Origin: an uncultured Ilyobacter sp.
Lineage (GTDB): Bacteria > Fusobacteriota > Fusobacteriia > Fusobacteriales > Fusobacteriaceae
Direction: 5' to 3'
DNA: 64,000 bases
Assembly: GCF_963668085.1 (NCBI RefSeq)
Contig: NZ_OY764058.1
Span: 620,001 to 684,000 of the forward strand
The position numbers were made by a program, and so were the translations under genes. Below, one piece after another: positions 1-7,069 of this stretch (positions are counted from its first letter, which is position 1; each line of letters starts with the position of its first letter). The notes beneath the pieces were generated by a model, which worked only from the letters and a program-made list of their open reading frames with translations, was not told the DNA's origin and did not search any database.

Positions 1-181
1 TATCTCCTGAAGGAATTATTGCGACTCCGTCTCCTATAGCCTTACATGCAAAAGCCTCGTCCGGGACTTCTGAAAGACCCACAACATCACCGTCAATCGG
101 AGAATATATTTCCACTACTTTTTTTTCCACTACCTTTTCAACAACTTTTTTACTTCCAAAAAGCTTTGACAGAATACCCAT
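1..181 (-). CDS. crr: PTS glucose-type EIIA component, partial (5' end only)
   Basis: The first 60 codons of a minus-strand gene running off the left edge. The protein starts 'MGILSKLFGSK' and continues with 'IYSPIDGDVVGLSEVPD' and 'AIGDGVAIIPSGD', which line up with the N-terminal beta-sandwich of EIIA-Glc (Crr), a family of about 160 residues. Crr accepts phosphate from HPr and passes it to sugar-specific EIIB; in many bacteria it also signals carbon status. The phosphorylated histidine lies beyond the window. A ribosome site (AAGGAGTGG) precedes the ATG at 181. It lies downstream of, and in the same direction as, the LacI-type regulator, with an operator between them, so control by that regulator is inferred. 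It could also be a free-standing EIIA domain of a sugar-specific system. Confidence 0.85.
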   Translation of the reverse strand, partial: MGILSKLFGSKKVVEKVVEKKVVEIYSPIDGDVVGLSEVPDEAFACKAIGDGVAIIPSGD

Positions 182-236
182 TTGAAATCCACTCCTTACT
201 TTAAAAAACAAGTGATAAAAACAGTTCTCCAAAACA

Positions 237-250
237 TGGTATCGATACCA
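237..250. promoter_or_regulatory. LacI-family operator upstream of crr
   Basis: A perfect 14-bp palindrome, TGGTATCGATACCA, with the central CG typical of LacI/GalR operators. It sits in the 90-bp gap between the LacI-type gene and crr. A near-copy is found in front of the LacI-type gene at 1273-1290, so both are probably read by that protein. Confidence 0.7.
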
Positions 251-271
251 CATACCGGAAAAAAGAAAAGG

Positions 272-1258
272 CTATATTTTGCTAGCACTCTCCCTTTCCA
301 CCAGTCTATAATTCATTACTATTTTTTCTGATTTATCGGTTTTTAAAATTCTCATCAAAACTCTGGCAGACTCTTCTCCTGATTCTAAATACTGATATTT
401 TATAGTGGTCAATCCAGGATTATAAATTTCTGCTATACCTGAATCTCCCTCTCCTACTACAGAAACGTCCTCAGGAACCCTGTACCCATTTTTCAGGAGA
501 TAATTTATAGCACCTACAGCCAGGTTGTCGGTAACTGCTAATATTGCTGTAGGTTTTTCTTTCATAAGTTTTCTCATAGAAGCATCCACCGATGAAATTT
601 CGAAGTTCCCTATGGAAATAAGATTTCTGTCTACATCGATTCCGTGTTCCTTGAGGGCGTCTTCGTATCCTCTTCTTCTCTGGTAACCTACTGCTCTGTC
701 TATCTCATCTACCCCTATAAAACCTATTTTTAGGTGTCCGTTTTTCACCAGATAGTTTGTCATCTCCACTGTAGCACCATAATCGTTGTGGATAATGCAG
801 GAAAAATCATGACTACTTGAATCCTGTCCTATAAAAACAGTAGGTATCTTCATCTTTTTCAATAATTTTACATGTTCCTCAGCTATATTAGTAGCCACAA
901 AAATAATACCGTCCACTCTCTTCTGCTTAAATATCTTTATGAATTCAATCTCTTTTTTGAAATCCAAACCTGTGTTTGCCAGTATGGAACTATATCCATT
1001 TTCATCAAGAACCTTTGTTATCCCATCTGCCACAAGACCTATAGTCCTAGAGCTAAGCTTCGGTATTATAACACCTATAAGTTTTGTATTTTTTTTCTTC
1101 AGATCTTTTGCAGTATCACTGGGAAGGTATCCTGTATCATCTATTATTTTCTCTACCCTTTCCCTGACTTCCTGCTTTACATAGCCGGAATCATTTAACA
1201 CTCTTGATACTGTAGAAGTAGATACCTCTGCTAATCTTGCAATTTCTTTTATCGTCAT
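272..1258 (-). CDS. LacI/GalR-family transcriptional regulator
   Basis: A 328-residue sugar-responsive repressor. Residues 1-50 form the LacI helix-turn-helix and hinge ('TIKEIARLAEVSTSTVSRVL'). Residues 60-325 are the periplasmic-binding-like effector domain ('LIGVIIPKLSS', 'GVDEIDRAVGYQRRRGYEDA', 'VSVVGEGDS'). Length is normal for the family. The ATG at 1258 has GAGGTG seven bases upstream. Its promoter region carries an operator palindrome nearly identical to the one in front of the downstream crr gene, so it probably controls itself and crr. The effector sugar cannot be read from the sequence; a CcpA-like global role is possible, but the local operators favour a PTS-linked role. Confidence 0.9.
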   Translation of the reverse strand: MTIKEIARLAEVSTSTVSRVLNDSGYVKQEVRERVEKIIDDTGYLPSDTAKDLKKKNTKLIGVIIPKLSSRTIGLVADGITKVLDENGYSSILANTGLDFKKEIEFIKIFKQKRVDGIIFVATNIAEEHVKLLKKMKIPTVFIGQDSSSHDFSCIIHNDYGATVEMTNYLVKNGHLKIGFIGVDEIDRAVGYQRRRGYEDALKEHGIDVDRNLISIGNFEISSVDASMRKLMKEKPTAILAVTDNLAVGAINYLLKNGYRVPEDVSVVGEGDSGIAEIYNPGLTTIKYQYLESGEESARVLMRILKTDKSEKIVMNYRLVERESASKI

Positions 1259-1272
1259 CTTTCATCACCTCT

Positions 1273-1290
1273 TGTGGTATCGGTACCACA
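1273..1290. promoter_or_regulatory. LacI-family operator at the regulator's own promoter
   Basis: TGTGGTATCGGTACCACA is an 18-bp palindrome with one imperfect base pair. It shares the core TGGTATCGxTACCA with 237-250. It lies just downstream of the predicted -10, where a bound repressor would block initiation, which suggests autoregulation. Confidence 0.65.
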
Positions 1291-1300
1291 CTCTAATACA

Positions 1301-1329
1301 TTTCTACCACTTTTAGAACAACTTGTCAA
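1301..1329 (-). promoter_or_regulatory. Predicted sigma70 promoter of the LacI-family gene
   Basis: On the minus strand, TTGACA (1329-1324) is followed after 17 bases by TAGAAA (1306-1301). The -35 is perfect and the -10 is weak; a shifted TTGTTC/TATTAG pair is also possible. The rest of the 350-base gap between this gene and the next plus-strand gene (to 1612) is AT-rich, and I see no further gene in it. Confidence 0.45.
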
Positions 1330-1612
1330 TATTTTTTTTGTGAATTCTTTTTTTATAAAAAATATTTATATGGGAATTCCGTTAAAAATTAAAACACAAT
1401 AAATAAATATCCTGTTTTTTTATATTTAAAAAAATACAGCCCTTTAATCATTTCTTTGAAGATACCATAAAAACTATTCTTGATTAGGCTAGTAGATAAA
1501 ATGTCATAGATACTGGTATACATGGTAGGTTGAATCCCTTATAAAAATTGGATTTTTGACGGAAAATAAGGTAGAATGTCTCTTAAGAATATTTTACCTT
1601 GGAGAAAAATTT

Positions 1613-2116
1613 ATGAAGAAAAAAGCAGACGAACTACTATCTCTTTACGAGAGCATTATTGCATCTGACGATAAGGTCTACCACAAGATGAAATTAAAAG
1701 TAAAGGAGGAGATATTCAAACTATTAGAAAATCCAAATGATTCCTTTATAGGAGACAGGCGAATTTATGAGGGGAAAATTTTAAAAGACCTTATTTTAAA
1801 AGAACGGTTTAAGGCAGAGAGACATTCTCTTCCTCTAAACTATATCCTCTTTGAAAAACTAACTCCTTGCATGAAAAAAGAAAGTATAGAAAATTTAGGT
1901 ATGTTGATGTTAGAAAGTATAAGATATGAGGATATTTTAGGTTATATCCCTTCTCTGGGATTCGTATTGCTCTTGTTTAATACTTCTAAGGAAAGTGCAT
2001 TTATCATAAAAAAAAGACTTGTTCAGTCATATGAATTTGCAAAAATATCTGACAGCTTCAAGATAAAGGTTATAGAAGAAAAAGATTTCGCTCTTTTAAA
2101 TATTTGTTCAGACTAA
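1613..2116 (+). CDS. Hypothetical protein with degenerate GGDEF-like fold
   Basis: About 167 residues from the ATG at 1613, which has GGAG nine bases upstream; an in-frame TTG at 1556 has no ribosome site. The N-terminal ~70 residues are charged and helical. The C-terminal half ('LKERFKAERHSLPLNYILFE', 'YEDILGYIPSLGFVLLLFNT', 'AFIIKKRLVQSYEFAKI') follows the strand-helix order of a diguanylate cyclase palm: basic helix, core strand, the GGDEF hairpin position, then the 'VLLLFNT' strand. 'PSLGF' replaces GGDEF and the metal-binding acidic residues are absent, so catalysis is not expected. It is soluble, with no membrane segment. Function is unknown; it may be a c-di-GMP-pathway relic or a nucleotide-binding regulator. 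The fold assignment is inference by eye. Confidence 0.55.
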   Translation: MKKKADELLSLYESIIASDDKVYHKMKLKVKEEIFKLLENPNDSFIGDRRIYEGKILKDLILKERFKAERHSLPLNYILFEKLTPCMKKESIENLGMLMLESIRYEDILGYIPSLGFVLLLFNTSKESAFIIKKRLVQSYEFAKISDSFKIKVIEEKDFALLNICSD

Positions 2117-2144
2117 AAATCTATATTTTTAATAAAAAATCATA

Positions 2145-2185
2145 CAACAAAAAAAAACAGCTATATTGGCTGTTTTTTTTTGTTG
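2145..2185. terminator. Bidirectional intrinsic terminator
   Basis: A long hairpin (CAACAAAAAAAAACAGC / GCTGTTTTTTTTTGTTG) with A-run and T-run flanks, ending the gene at 1613-2116. Confidence 0.75.
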
Positions 2186-2643
2186 ATGTCAGATTTTTAA
2201 TGTCACTATAAAAACAATTTAGCACGTCTAATTTTTTTAAATTACTCTTTGAAATAAACTGATTAATTTCATTTCGGCTGCTTATAGAGTGTTTAAAATT
2301 CAATTTGAGAAATAATTGCCTACCGAAGGACTATGGACTTTTCTAACACAAACATTATCAACATTATGGAAGGGTTTTAAATTTTTACCTGACTAAGAGG
2401 TATCCGTTCCCATATTCCTATACGATAAAACATGCCTACATATTCCTCTAAAATTATTTTTAACACATCAGCTAAAAAATCAGTTTCTAAGTCTGGTGCC
2501 TTTGACAGAAAAAGCAGAGAAAATTTTTCTTAGGGACCGGTTACCTCTGATAACCAGCATTATTTCCCCTGCTCATTCCCTAACTTGCTTTGGGAGTGTT
2601 GGTGACAAAAATATCTTTATTTTTACTTGGTCCAGTTTTCTCA
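2186..2643. other. Intergenic stretch with no recognisable gene
   Basis: About 460 bases with no ORF bearing a ribosome site or family resemblance on either strand. A short inverted repeat (GGTTA at 2539-2543, TAACC at 2551-2555) could be an operator for the AraC-type gene, but this is weak. The stretch may be a decayed gene or a long control region. Confidence 0.4.
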
Positions 2644-2672
2644 TTGACACAAAAGTAAATATAAAGTATATT
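2644..2672 (+). promoter_or_regulatory. Strong sigma70 promoter of the AraC-family gene
   Basis: TTGACA (2644-2649), 17-base spacer, TATATT (2667-2672), with an AT-rich spacer. It predicts a start near 2680 and a leader of about 105 bases before the AraC-family ATG. Confidence 0.7.
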
Positions 2673-2783
2673 TTACTCACTAATTATATTAAATTAAAAA
2701 ATTAAAAACTAACATATTTTTGGAAAAACTACTCTTATTTTGAAAATATAGTTATAATTTTAACAAATTAAGAAGGTGATAAC

Positions 2784-3635
2784 ATGGTTCCCTTTAAAAA
2801 TGATCTAAAAGGTAATGGAGGACTTGAAACAGAATTTGTAAAAATACTCTACTATCATTTGGACAAGGACTACTCAGGAGAATACAAAACTTTTAACTTC
2901 CCTAGATTTTGTACTATTATAGAGGGAGAGATAAAGGTGACTTTAGAAAGTGGCAAGACCTTAGTTTATAACAGGGACAACTTCCTTCTTCTTCCTTCTG
3001 ATTCTAATGTCCATATGGATATTACGAAAAATACCAAGGCTCTGGCTTTTGAATTCAGCAACAATCTCATAGAAACAGTTCTCAAAAAAACAGACATACT
3101 TAAGTCTTCAAGAAAATCCCTTGATCACAAAAATAATTATATGCTAGGAAGCAATAGGAATGAAATTGCCGAAGATATATGGAATCTTTTTGTAACCAGC
3201 AGGGAAAGAAACAATAACAAAAAATTTCTTATAGACCTTTATGTTCAAAAATTAGTATATGATCTTATACAGGATGATTCCACTCATAATCTTTTGTATC
3301 CAAATGATTCTCACCCTGTTTCTAAATCTATAAAATTTATAGAGGAAAACATCACAAATAATATCTCTGTTAAAGAACTTTCAGAATCCCTCTATATGTC
3401 TGAGTCCAATTTTTCCCATATGTTCAAAAAAAATACCGGATGCAACCCCATAGAATATATCAGGGATAAAAAATTAGATCACTCAAAAGAACTTCTCAAG
3501 ACAAAAAGTGTGACAGAGACCTCCTATGACTTAGGTTATGACAATATCTCCTATTTTATAAAACTTTTCAAGAAAAAATACACCCTTACTCCAAAACAGT
3601 ATCAGATGTCGGTTCTAAAATCAGAAGAACAGTAA
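2784..3635 (+). CDS. AraC-family transcriptional regulator
   Basis: A 283-residue regulator. Residues 1-150 are a cupin-like sensor arm ('FNFPRFCTIIEGEIKVTLES', 'NFLLLPSDSNVHM'). Residues 185-283 carry the two AraC helix-turn-helices ('VKELSESLYMSESNFSHMFK' and 'VTETSYDLGYDNISYFIKLF'), followed by the usual 'KKYTLTPKQYQ' ending. The ATG at 2784 has GAAGGTG upstream. It is transcribed alone from a strong promoter at 2644-2672 and closed by a terminator at 3643-3668. It could control the flavoprotein/dikinase pair that follows, but no operator is evident. The ligand is not predictable. Confidence 0.9.
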   Translation: MVPFKNDLKGNGGLETEFVKILYYHLDKDYSGEYKTFNFPRFCTIIEGEIKVTLESGKTLVYNRDNFLLLPSDSNVHMDITKNTKALAFEFSNNLIETVLKKTDILKSSRKSLDHKNNYMLGSNRNEIAEDIWNLFVTSRERNNNKKFLIDLYVQKLVYDLIQDDSTHNLLYPNDSHPVSKSIKFIEENITNNISVKELSESLYMSESNFSHMFKKNTGCNPIEYIRDKKLDHSKELLKTKSVTETSYDLGYDNISYFIKLFKKKYTLTPKQYQMSVLKSEEQ

Positions 3636-3642
3636 AATTTGC

Positions 3643-3668
3643 AAAACTCCCTAAAAAGGGAGTTTTTT
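3643..3668 (+). terminator. Intrinsic terminator after the AraC-family gene
   Basis: Stem AAAACTCCC / GGGAGTTTT with a short A-rich loop and a following T-run. Confidence 0.85.
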
Positions 3669-3808
3669 TACATACTCTAAATTAAATATTATGCACTTCA
3701 ACATATGAAAATTGCAAATTACATATTATAATTGATTTATAGCAGTATTTTGAAATTTTTGAATAGAACGGCAGATGTATAATTAAGCTTTAGACAAAGG
3801 AGATACCT

Positions 3809-4267
3809 ATGAAAAGCATAAAAGATTTAAAAAATCTAATCAGTAAAGTTAGTTCCAGACAGCTTTTTGCAGTTCTTGCAACTTCCCATGAAAACCAACC
3901 CTACACCAGCCTTGTGGCCTTTGCTCTCACAAAAGACCTGAAAAACTTGGTTTTCATAACACCTAGAGATACAAGAAAATTCCAATATTTGTCTGAAAAT
4001 AATAATGTATCCCTCATGATAGATAACAGCGAAAACCAAAATGTTGATATATCAAAGGCTGTGGGTATAACAATAACTGGAAAGTCACGAGACAGCTCTG
4101 GAGAAGAAAAAGAAAAATTATTAAATTTATTTATTTCTAAGCACCCTCAGATGAATGAATTTGCTTTTTCCAAGGGATGTGCCGTAGTCTCAGTGGATAT
4201 AAAACGGTATGATGTAGTTGAAAGATTTCAAAATGTTTCTGTCCTTGAGTTCAGCAAAAACTCCTAG
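3809..4267 (+). CDS. Pyridoxamine 5'-phosphate oxidase-like FMN-binding split-barrel protein
   Basis: A 152-residue single-domain split barrel. It opens with 'LISKVSSRQLFAVLATSH', the first strand common to PNPOx-like proteins. 'QPYTSLVAFALTKDLKNLVF' and 'TPRDTRKFQYLSENNNVSLM' follow, with the T/R-K phosphate-binding region. Such proteins bind FMN or a deazaflavin and act as reductases or flavin carriers; the substrate here is unknown. The stop is 12 bases before the next ATG, so it is probably co-translated with the dikinase-like protein. A pairing with an antibiotic- or metabolite-modifying enzyme hints at a detoxification role, but that is inference. Confidence 0.8.
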   Translation: MKSIKDLKNLISKVSSRQLFAVLATSHENQPYTSLVAFALTKDLKNLVFITPRDTRKFQYLSENNNVSLMIDNSENQNVDISKAVGITITGKSRDSSGEEKEKLLNLFISKHPQMNEFAFSKGCAVVSVDIKRYDVVERFQNVSVLEFSKNS

Positions 4268-4279
4268 GGAGGTATTGAT

Positions 4280-6445
4280 ATGATGATCCCAATAAAAGAA
4301 ATAAGAAAAAAAGATCTCCCTAAAGTGGGAGAAAAGGCATACAATCTTTCAAAACTGAATTCGTCAGGATACCTCATCCCTGATGGAATCTCTCTCACTG
4401 AGGATATATACAGAAATTTTCTCAGTGAAACAGGACTCATCGATAAGATTAGAATGGAGCTTGCCAGAAGAGAACTCTCTGCAATGAGGTGGGAGGAGCT
4501 CTGGGACACTTCACTTCGTATAAGAAATCTGTTTCTTCGGACAGAAATTCCAGAGAAGATTTACAGAGAACTCTTCCGAGGTTTATCAGAATATGAAGGT
4601 CTACCAGTAGTAGTGAGATCATCTGCCCCTGGAGAAGACAGTGGTAACTCTTCCTTTGCAGGTCTCCATGAATCCTATGTGGACATAGAAGGAGTAGACA
4701 ATATAATAACCCATATCAAATTAGTATGGGCATCTCTATGGTCAGACAGAGCCCTTCTCTACAGAAAAGAATTGGGACTTGACCCTTGGAAATCCTCTAT
4801 GGGAGTAATAGTGCAAAATCTAATAAAAGGAGATGTTTCCGGGGTGGCTTTCAGCAGAGATCCTACAGATAAGGATCAGATGGTAATAGAAGCTGTCCCA
4901 GGTCTGAACCAGGATCTCGTAGACGGCAAGGTAGAGCCAGAAAGATGGATGATCAACACAGAAGATGGAAGCATAAAAGAAAGATACAGCAGTAGCAACA
5001 ACACTACCTTGTTAAATGAAAAAGAACTCGAGATTCTTCACAGCACCTTGAAAAACCTCCATGCAGAATATGGATTTCCTGTAGATTTAGAATGGACCCT
5101 AAAAGATAATAAATTCTATATTCTACAGGTACGTCCTGTAACCACACTGACAAAAGAGGGTGAAGAGGAGAGATTGTGGGAAAAAGAGGACAAGAGGCCC
5201 TGGTATAGGAGCCTCACAAAGAGTTTTGACACATTGAAAGAGATGCAAAGGCGTATAGAGGAAGAGATCCTCCCTGATATGGAAAAGGCTGCCGCTTATA
5301 TGAAAAATATGGATATTTCTTCTATAGCCAACCTTTCTTTATCAAAGGAAATCCTTAGACGAATCGAATTATACGAAAAATGGCACAACATCTACTGGCA
5401 GGAGCTAATTCCCTTTGCCCACGGTGTAAGACTTTTTGGGAAAATATACAATGATACAGTAAAACCTAGCGATCCTTATGAATTTACAGAACTCTTAAAA
5501 TCAGATAATATGATAAGTGTTACTAGAAACAGATCTTTTTTATCTCTTATCAAAAAAATTAAGGATGATCCGGTTCTTTGCGAAAAATTAAAAAATAAAA
5601 TTTTTGATGATACGTCACTAGATTTTTGGGAGTCTCTAGACAAATTTATGCATCACCACGGAAATTCTTCATATAGAGGAGATTCTCTTTTAACAAATAA
5701 AAAAGACGTACTCAGGCTAATCTTAAATATGGCAGATACCGATATTGATTTTGAAGAAGAATGTAAAGATATATCTCATCTAGAAAATAAATTTTTATCG
5801 GCATTTAAAATAGATCAGCAAAATTTTGCAAAAGATATTTTAAATTTAGCAAGAATAAGCTGGCGTATCAGAGATGACGATAACATCTATCTGGGAAGGC
5901 TAGAATCAGCCCTATTAGATTCTGTAAATCAAGGGAAAATTAGGCTTTCAATCAATGAAAAAGTCACCCCCTATACTGTGGCTATGATGCTAGCAGATCC
6001 AGATCATTCACCAAAAGTTTCTGACGATACAAAATCAAGTCCTTTCTCTTCAAAAGATAAACAAAAAAGAAATAAACTTATAAAAATAGCAACCATAGAC
6101 AAAAATTCTGAAATGAGAATGAGAAAGTTTACAGGTCAGCCTGCAGGCCCTGGAATAGGTATCGGGAAAAGTAGGGTGATACAGAATCAGGAAGATGTCT
6201 TCCAGTTTAAAAAAGGGGAGGTTCTTGTTTGTGATGCCATCGATCCAAACATGACATTTATCGTTCAGTTTGCCTCTGCCATAGTAGAACGAAGAGGAGG
6301 CATGCTTATACACGGTGCAATAATTGCAAGAGAATATGGGATCCCCTGTGTCACAGGAATAGACAATGCCACTGAAATTATCGAAACAGGTGTGACCCTC
6401 GTGGTAGACGGTTATACAGGAACTGTCACAATAAAGGAGACGTAA
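4280..6445 (+). CDS. PEP-synthase-like / rifampin-phosphotransferase-like dikinase
   Basis: A 721-residue protein with the two catalytic ends of the PPDK/PPS family. The N-terminal ~310 residues are the ATP-binding domain ('LPVVVRSSAPGEDSG', 'SFAGLHESYVDIEG', 'GVIVQNLIKGDVSGVAFSRD', 'DLEWTLKDNKFYILQVRPVT'). The C-terminal ~100 residues are the swivelling phosphohistidine domain ('GGMLIHGAIIAREYGIPCVT', His near residue 678). The C-terminal PEP/pyruvate-binding barrel of true PEP synthase is missing. A helical middle domain (about 320-600) takes its place, as in rifampin phosphotransferase (RPH, about 865 residues, His motif also 'HGA..ARE'). It likely transfers the beta-phosphate of ATP to a small molecule. 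The middle domain is shorter than in RPH, so the substrate may differ. GGGAGGT precedes the ATG at 4280; a second ATG follows at 4283. Confidence 0.8.
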   Translation: MMIPIKEIRKKDLPKVGEKAYNLSKLNSSGYLIPDGISLTEDIYRNFLSETGLIDKIRMELARRELSAMRWEELWDTSLRIRNLFLRTEIPEKIYRELFRGLSEYEGLPVVVRSSAPGEDSGNSSFAGLHESYVDIEGVDNIITHIKLVWASLWSDRALLYRKELGLDPWKSSMGVIVQNLIKGDVSGVAFSRDPTDKDQMVIEAVPGLNQDLVDGKVEPERWMINTEDGSIKERYSSSNNTTLLNEKELEILHSTLKNLHAEYGFPVDLEWTLKDNKFYILQVRPVTTLTKEGEEERLWEKEDKRPWYRSLTKSFDTLKEMQRRIEEEILPDMEKAAAYMKNMDISSIANLSLSKEILRRIELYEKWHNIYWQELIPFAHGVRLFGKIYNDTVKPSDPYEFTELLKSDNMISVTRNRSFLSLIKKIKDDPVLCEKLKNKIFDDTSLDFWESLDKFMHHHGNSSYRGDSLLTNKKDVLRLILNMADTDIDFEEECKDISHLENKFLSAFKIDQQNFAKDILNLARISWRIRDDDNIYLGRLESALLDSVNQGKIRLSINEKVTPYTVAMMLADPDHSPKVSDDTKSSPFSSKDKQKRNKLIKIATIDKNSEMRMRKFTGQPAGPGIGIGKSRVIQNQEDVFQFKKGEVLVCDAIDPNMTFIVQFASAIVERRGGMLIHGAIIAREYGIPCVTGIDNATEIIETGVTLVVDGYTGTVTIKET

Positions 6446-6452
6446 AAATTAA

Positions 6453-6500
6453 ACTTAAAAACTTCCAAGTGATTTTTCATACTTGGAAGTTTTTTAAGTT
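6453..6500. terminator. Intrinsic terminator after the dikinase gene
   Basis: A long stem, ACTTAAAAACTTCCAAGT / ACTTGGAAGTTTTTTAAGT, around a 10-base loop, followed by a T-rich stretch. Confidence 0.85.
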
Positions 6501-6540
6501 TATTAAATTAAATTCAGCTAACCTTTTATTTTAAGTCAAG

Positions 6541-7016
6541 TTATTGAATTTATAGGGATTCGTTACTTTTCTCTTGAAAGAAAAGTAACCAAAAGTTCAA
6601 GAATTTTCAAACGTCTAGGAAGTAAATATTTCTTTTATCGCCTTTGTAAGCTACAGTCCTCGGTTCCCTGCGGAACTTATTCTGTAGGACGGCTGAGTGC
6701 AGGCTCTTTCCAGTATAAGCCCTGCGACTTGAAATTCAAAAGACATAAAAAATAATATCAGCCCAAATAAAAAGAATACGCATAAGCACATTTAGATTTT
6801 CAATATTCTAAATCTTTTGAAACTCTTTTGGCCATTGACAAAATCAGCGTTAAGAATAACCGCAGTAAAATCCTTAGAAAAAATCGACTGTCTGAGCGTA
6901 GCGAGTTTCGAGTTTTTCTTGGATTTTCAAGGTTGTTTAGCTGATTTTTCACAGGCCTTGATTTTTGGTTACTTTTCATCAAGGAAAAGTAACGGAGCTT
7001 TGGATAAAGTCAGTAA
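6541..7016. repeat. MITE-like non-coding repeat element, copy 1 (modules A and B')
   Basis: A ~476-bp element between the dikinase and diguanylate cyclase genes. Its ends are imperfect inverted repeats: left 'TTATTGAATTTATAGGGATT', then a hairpin GTTACTTTTC...GAAAAGTAAC and 'CAAAAG'; right end the same in reverse. Module A (about 6598-6760) recurs inverted at 30460-30690. Module B (about 6830-6960) recurs inverted at 14380-14590. The short overlapping ORFs inside lack ribosome sites and are not genes. This copy lacks about 55 bases present in module A of copy 3. Confidence 0.85.
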
Positions 7017-7069
7017 TTTATAAGAATTTACTTCTAGTAAGAACGAGACTGTTAAATAATCTTCACAGA

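Noticed and set aside
2121..2705. Small ORFs in the gap before the AraC-family gene
   Set aside because: No ribosome sites, AT-rich composition, and one overlaps the terminator and another the AraC promoter.
6800..7023. Two overlapping short ORFs on opposite strands inside repeat copy 1
   Set aside because: They lie wholly in the repeated non-coding module B, lack ribosome sites and exist on both strands.
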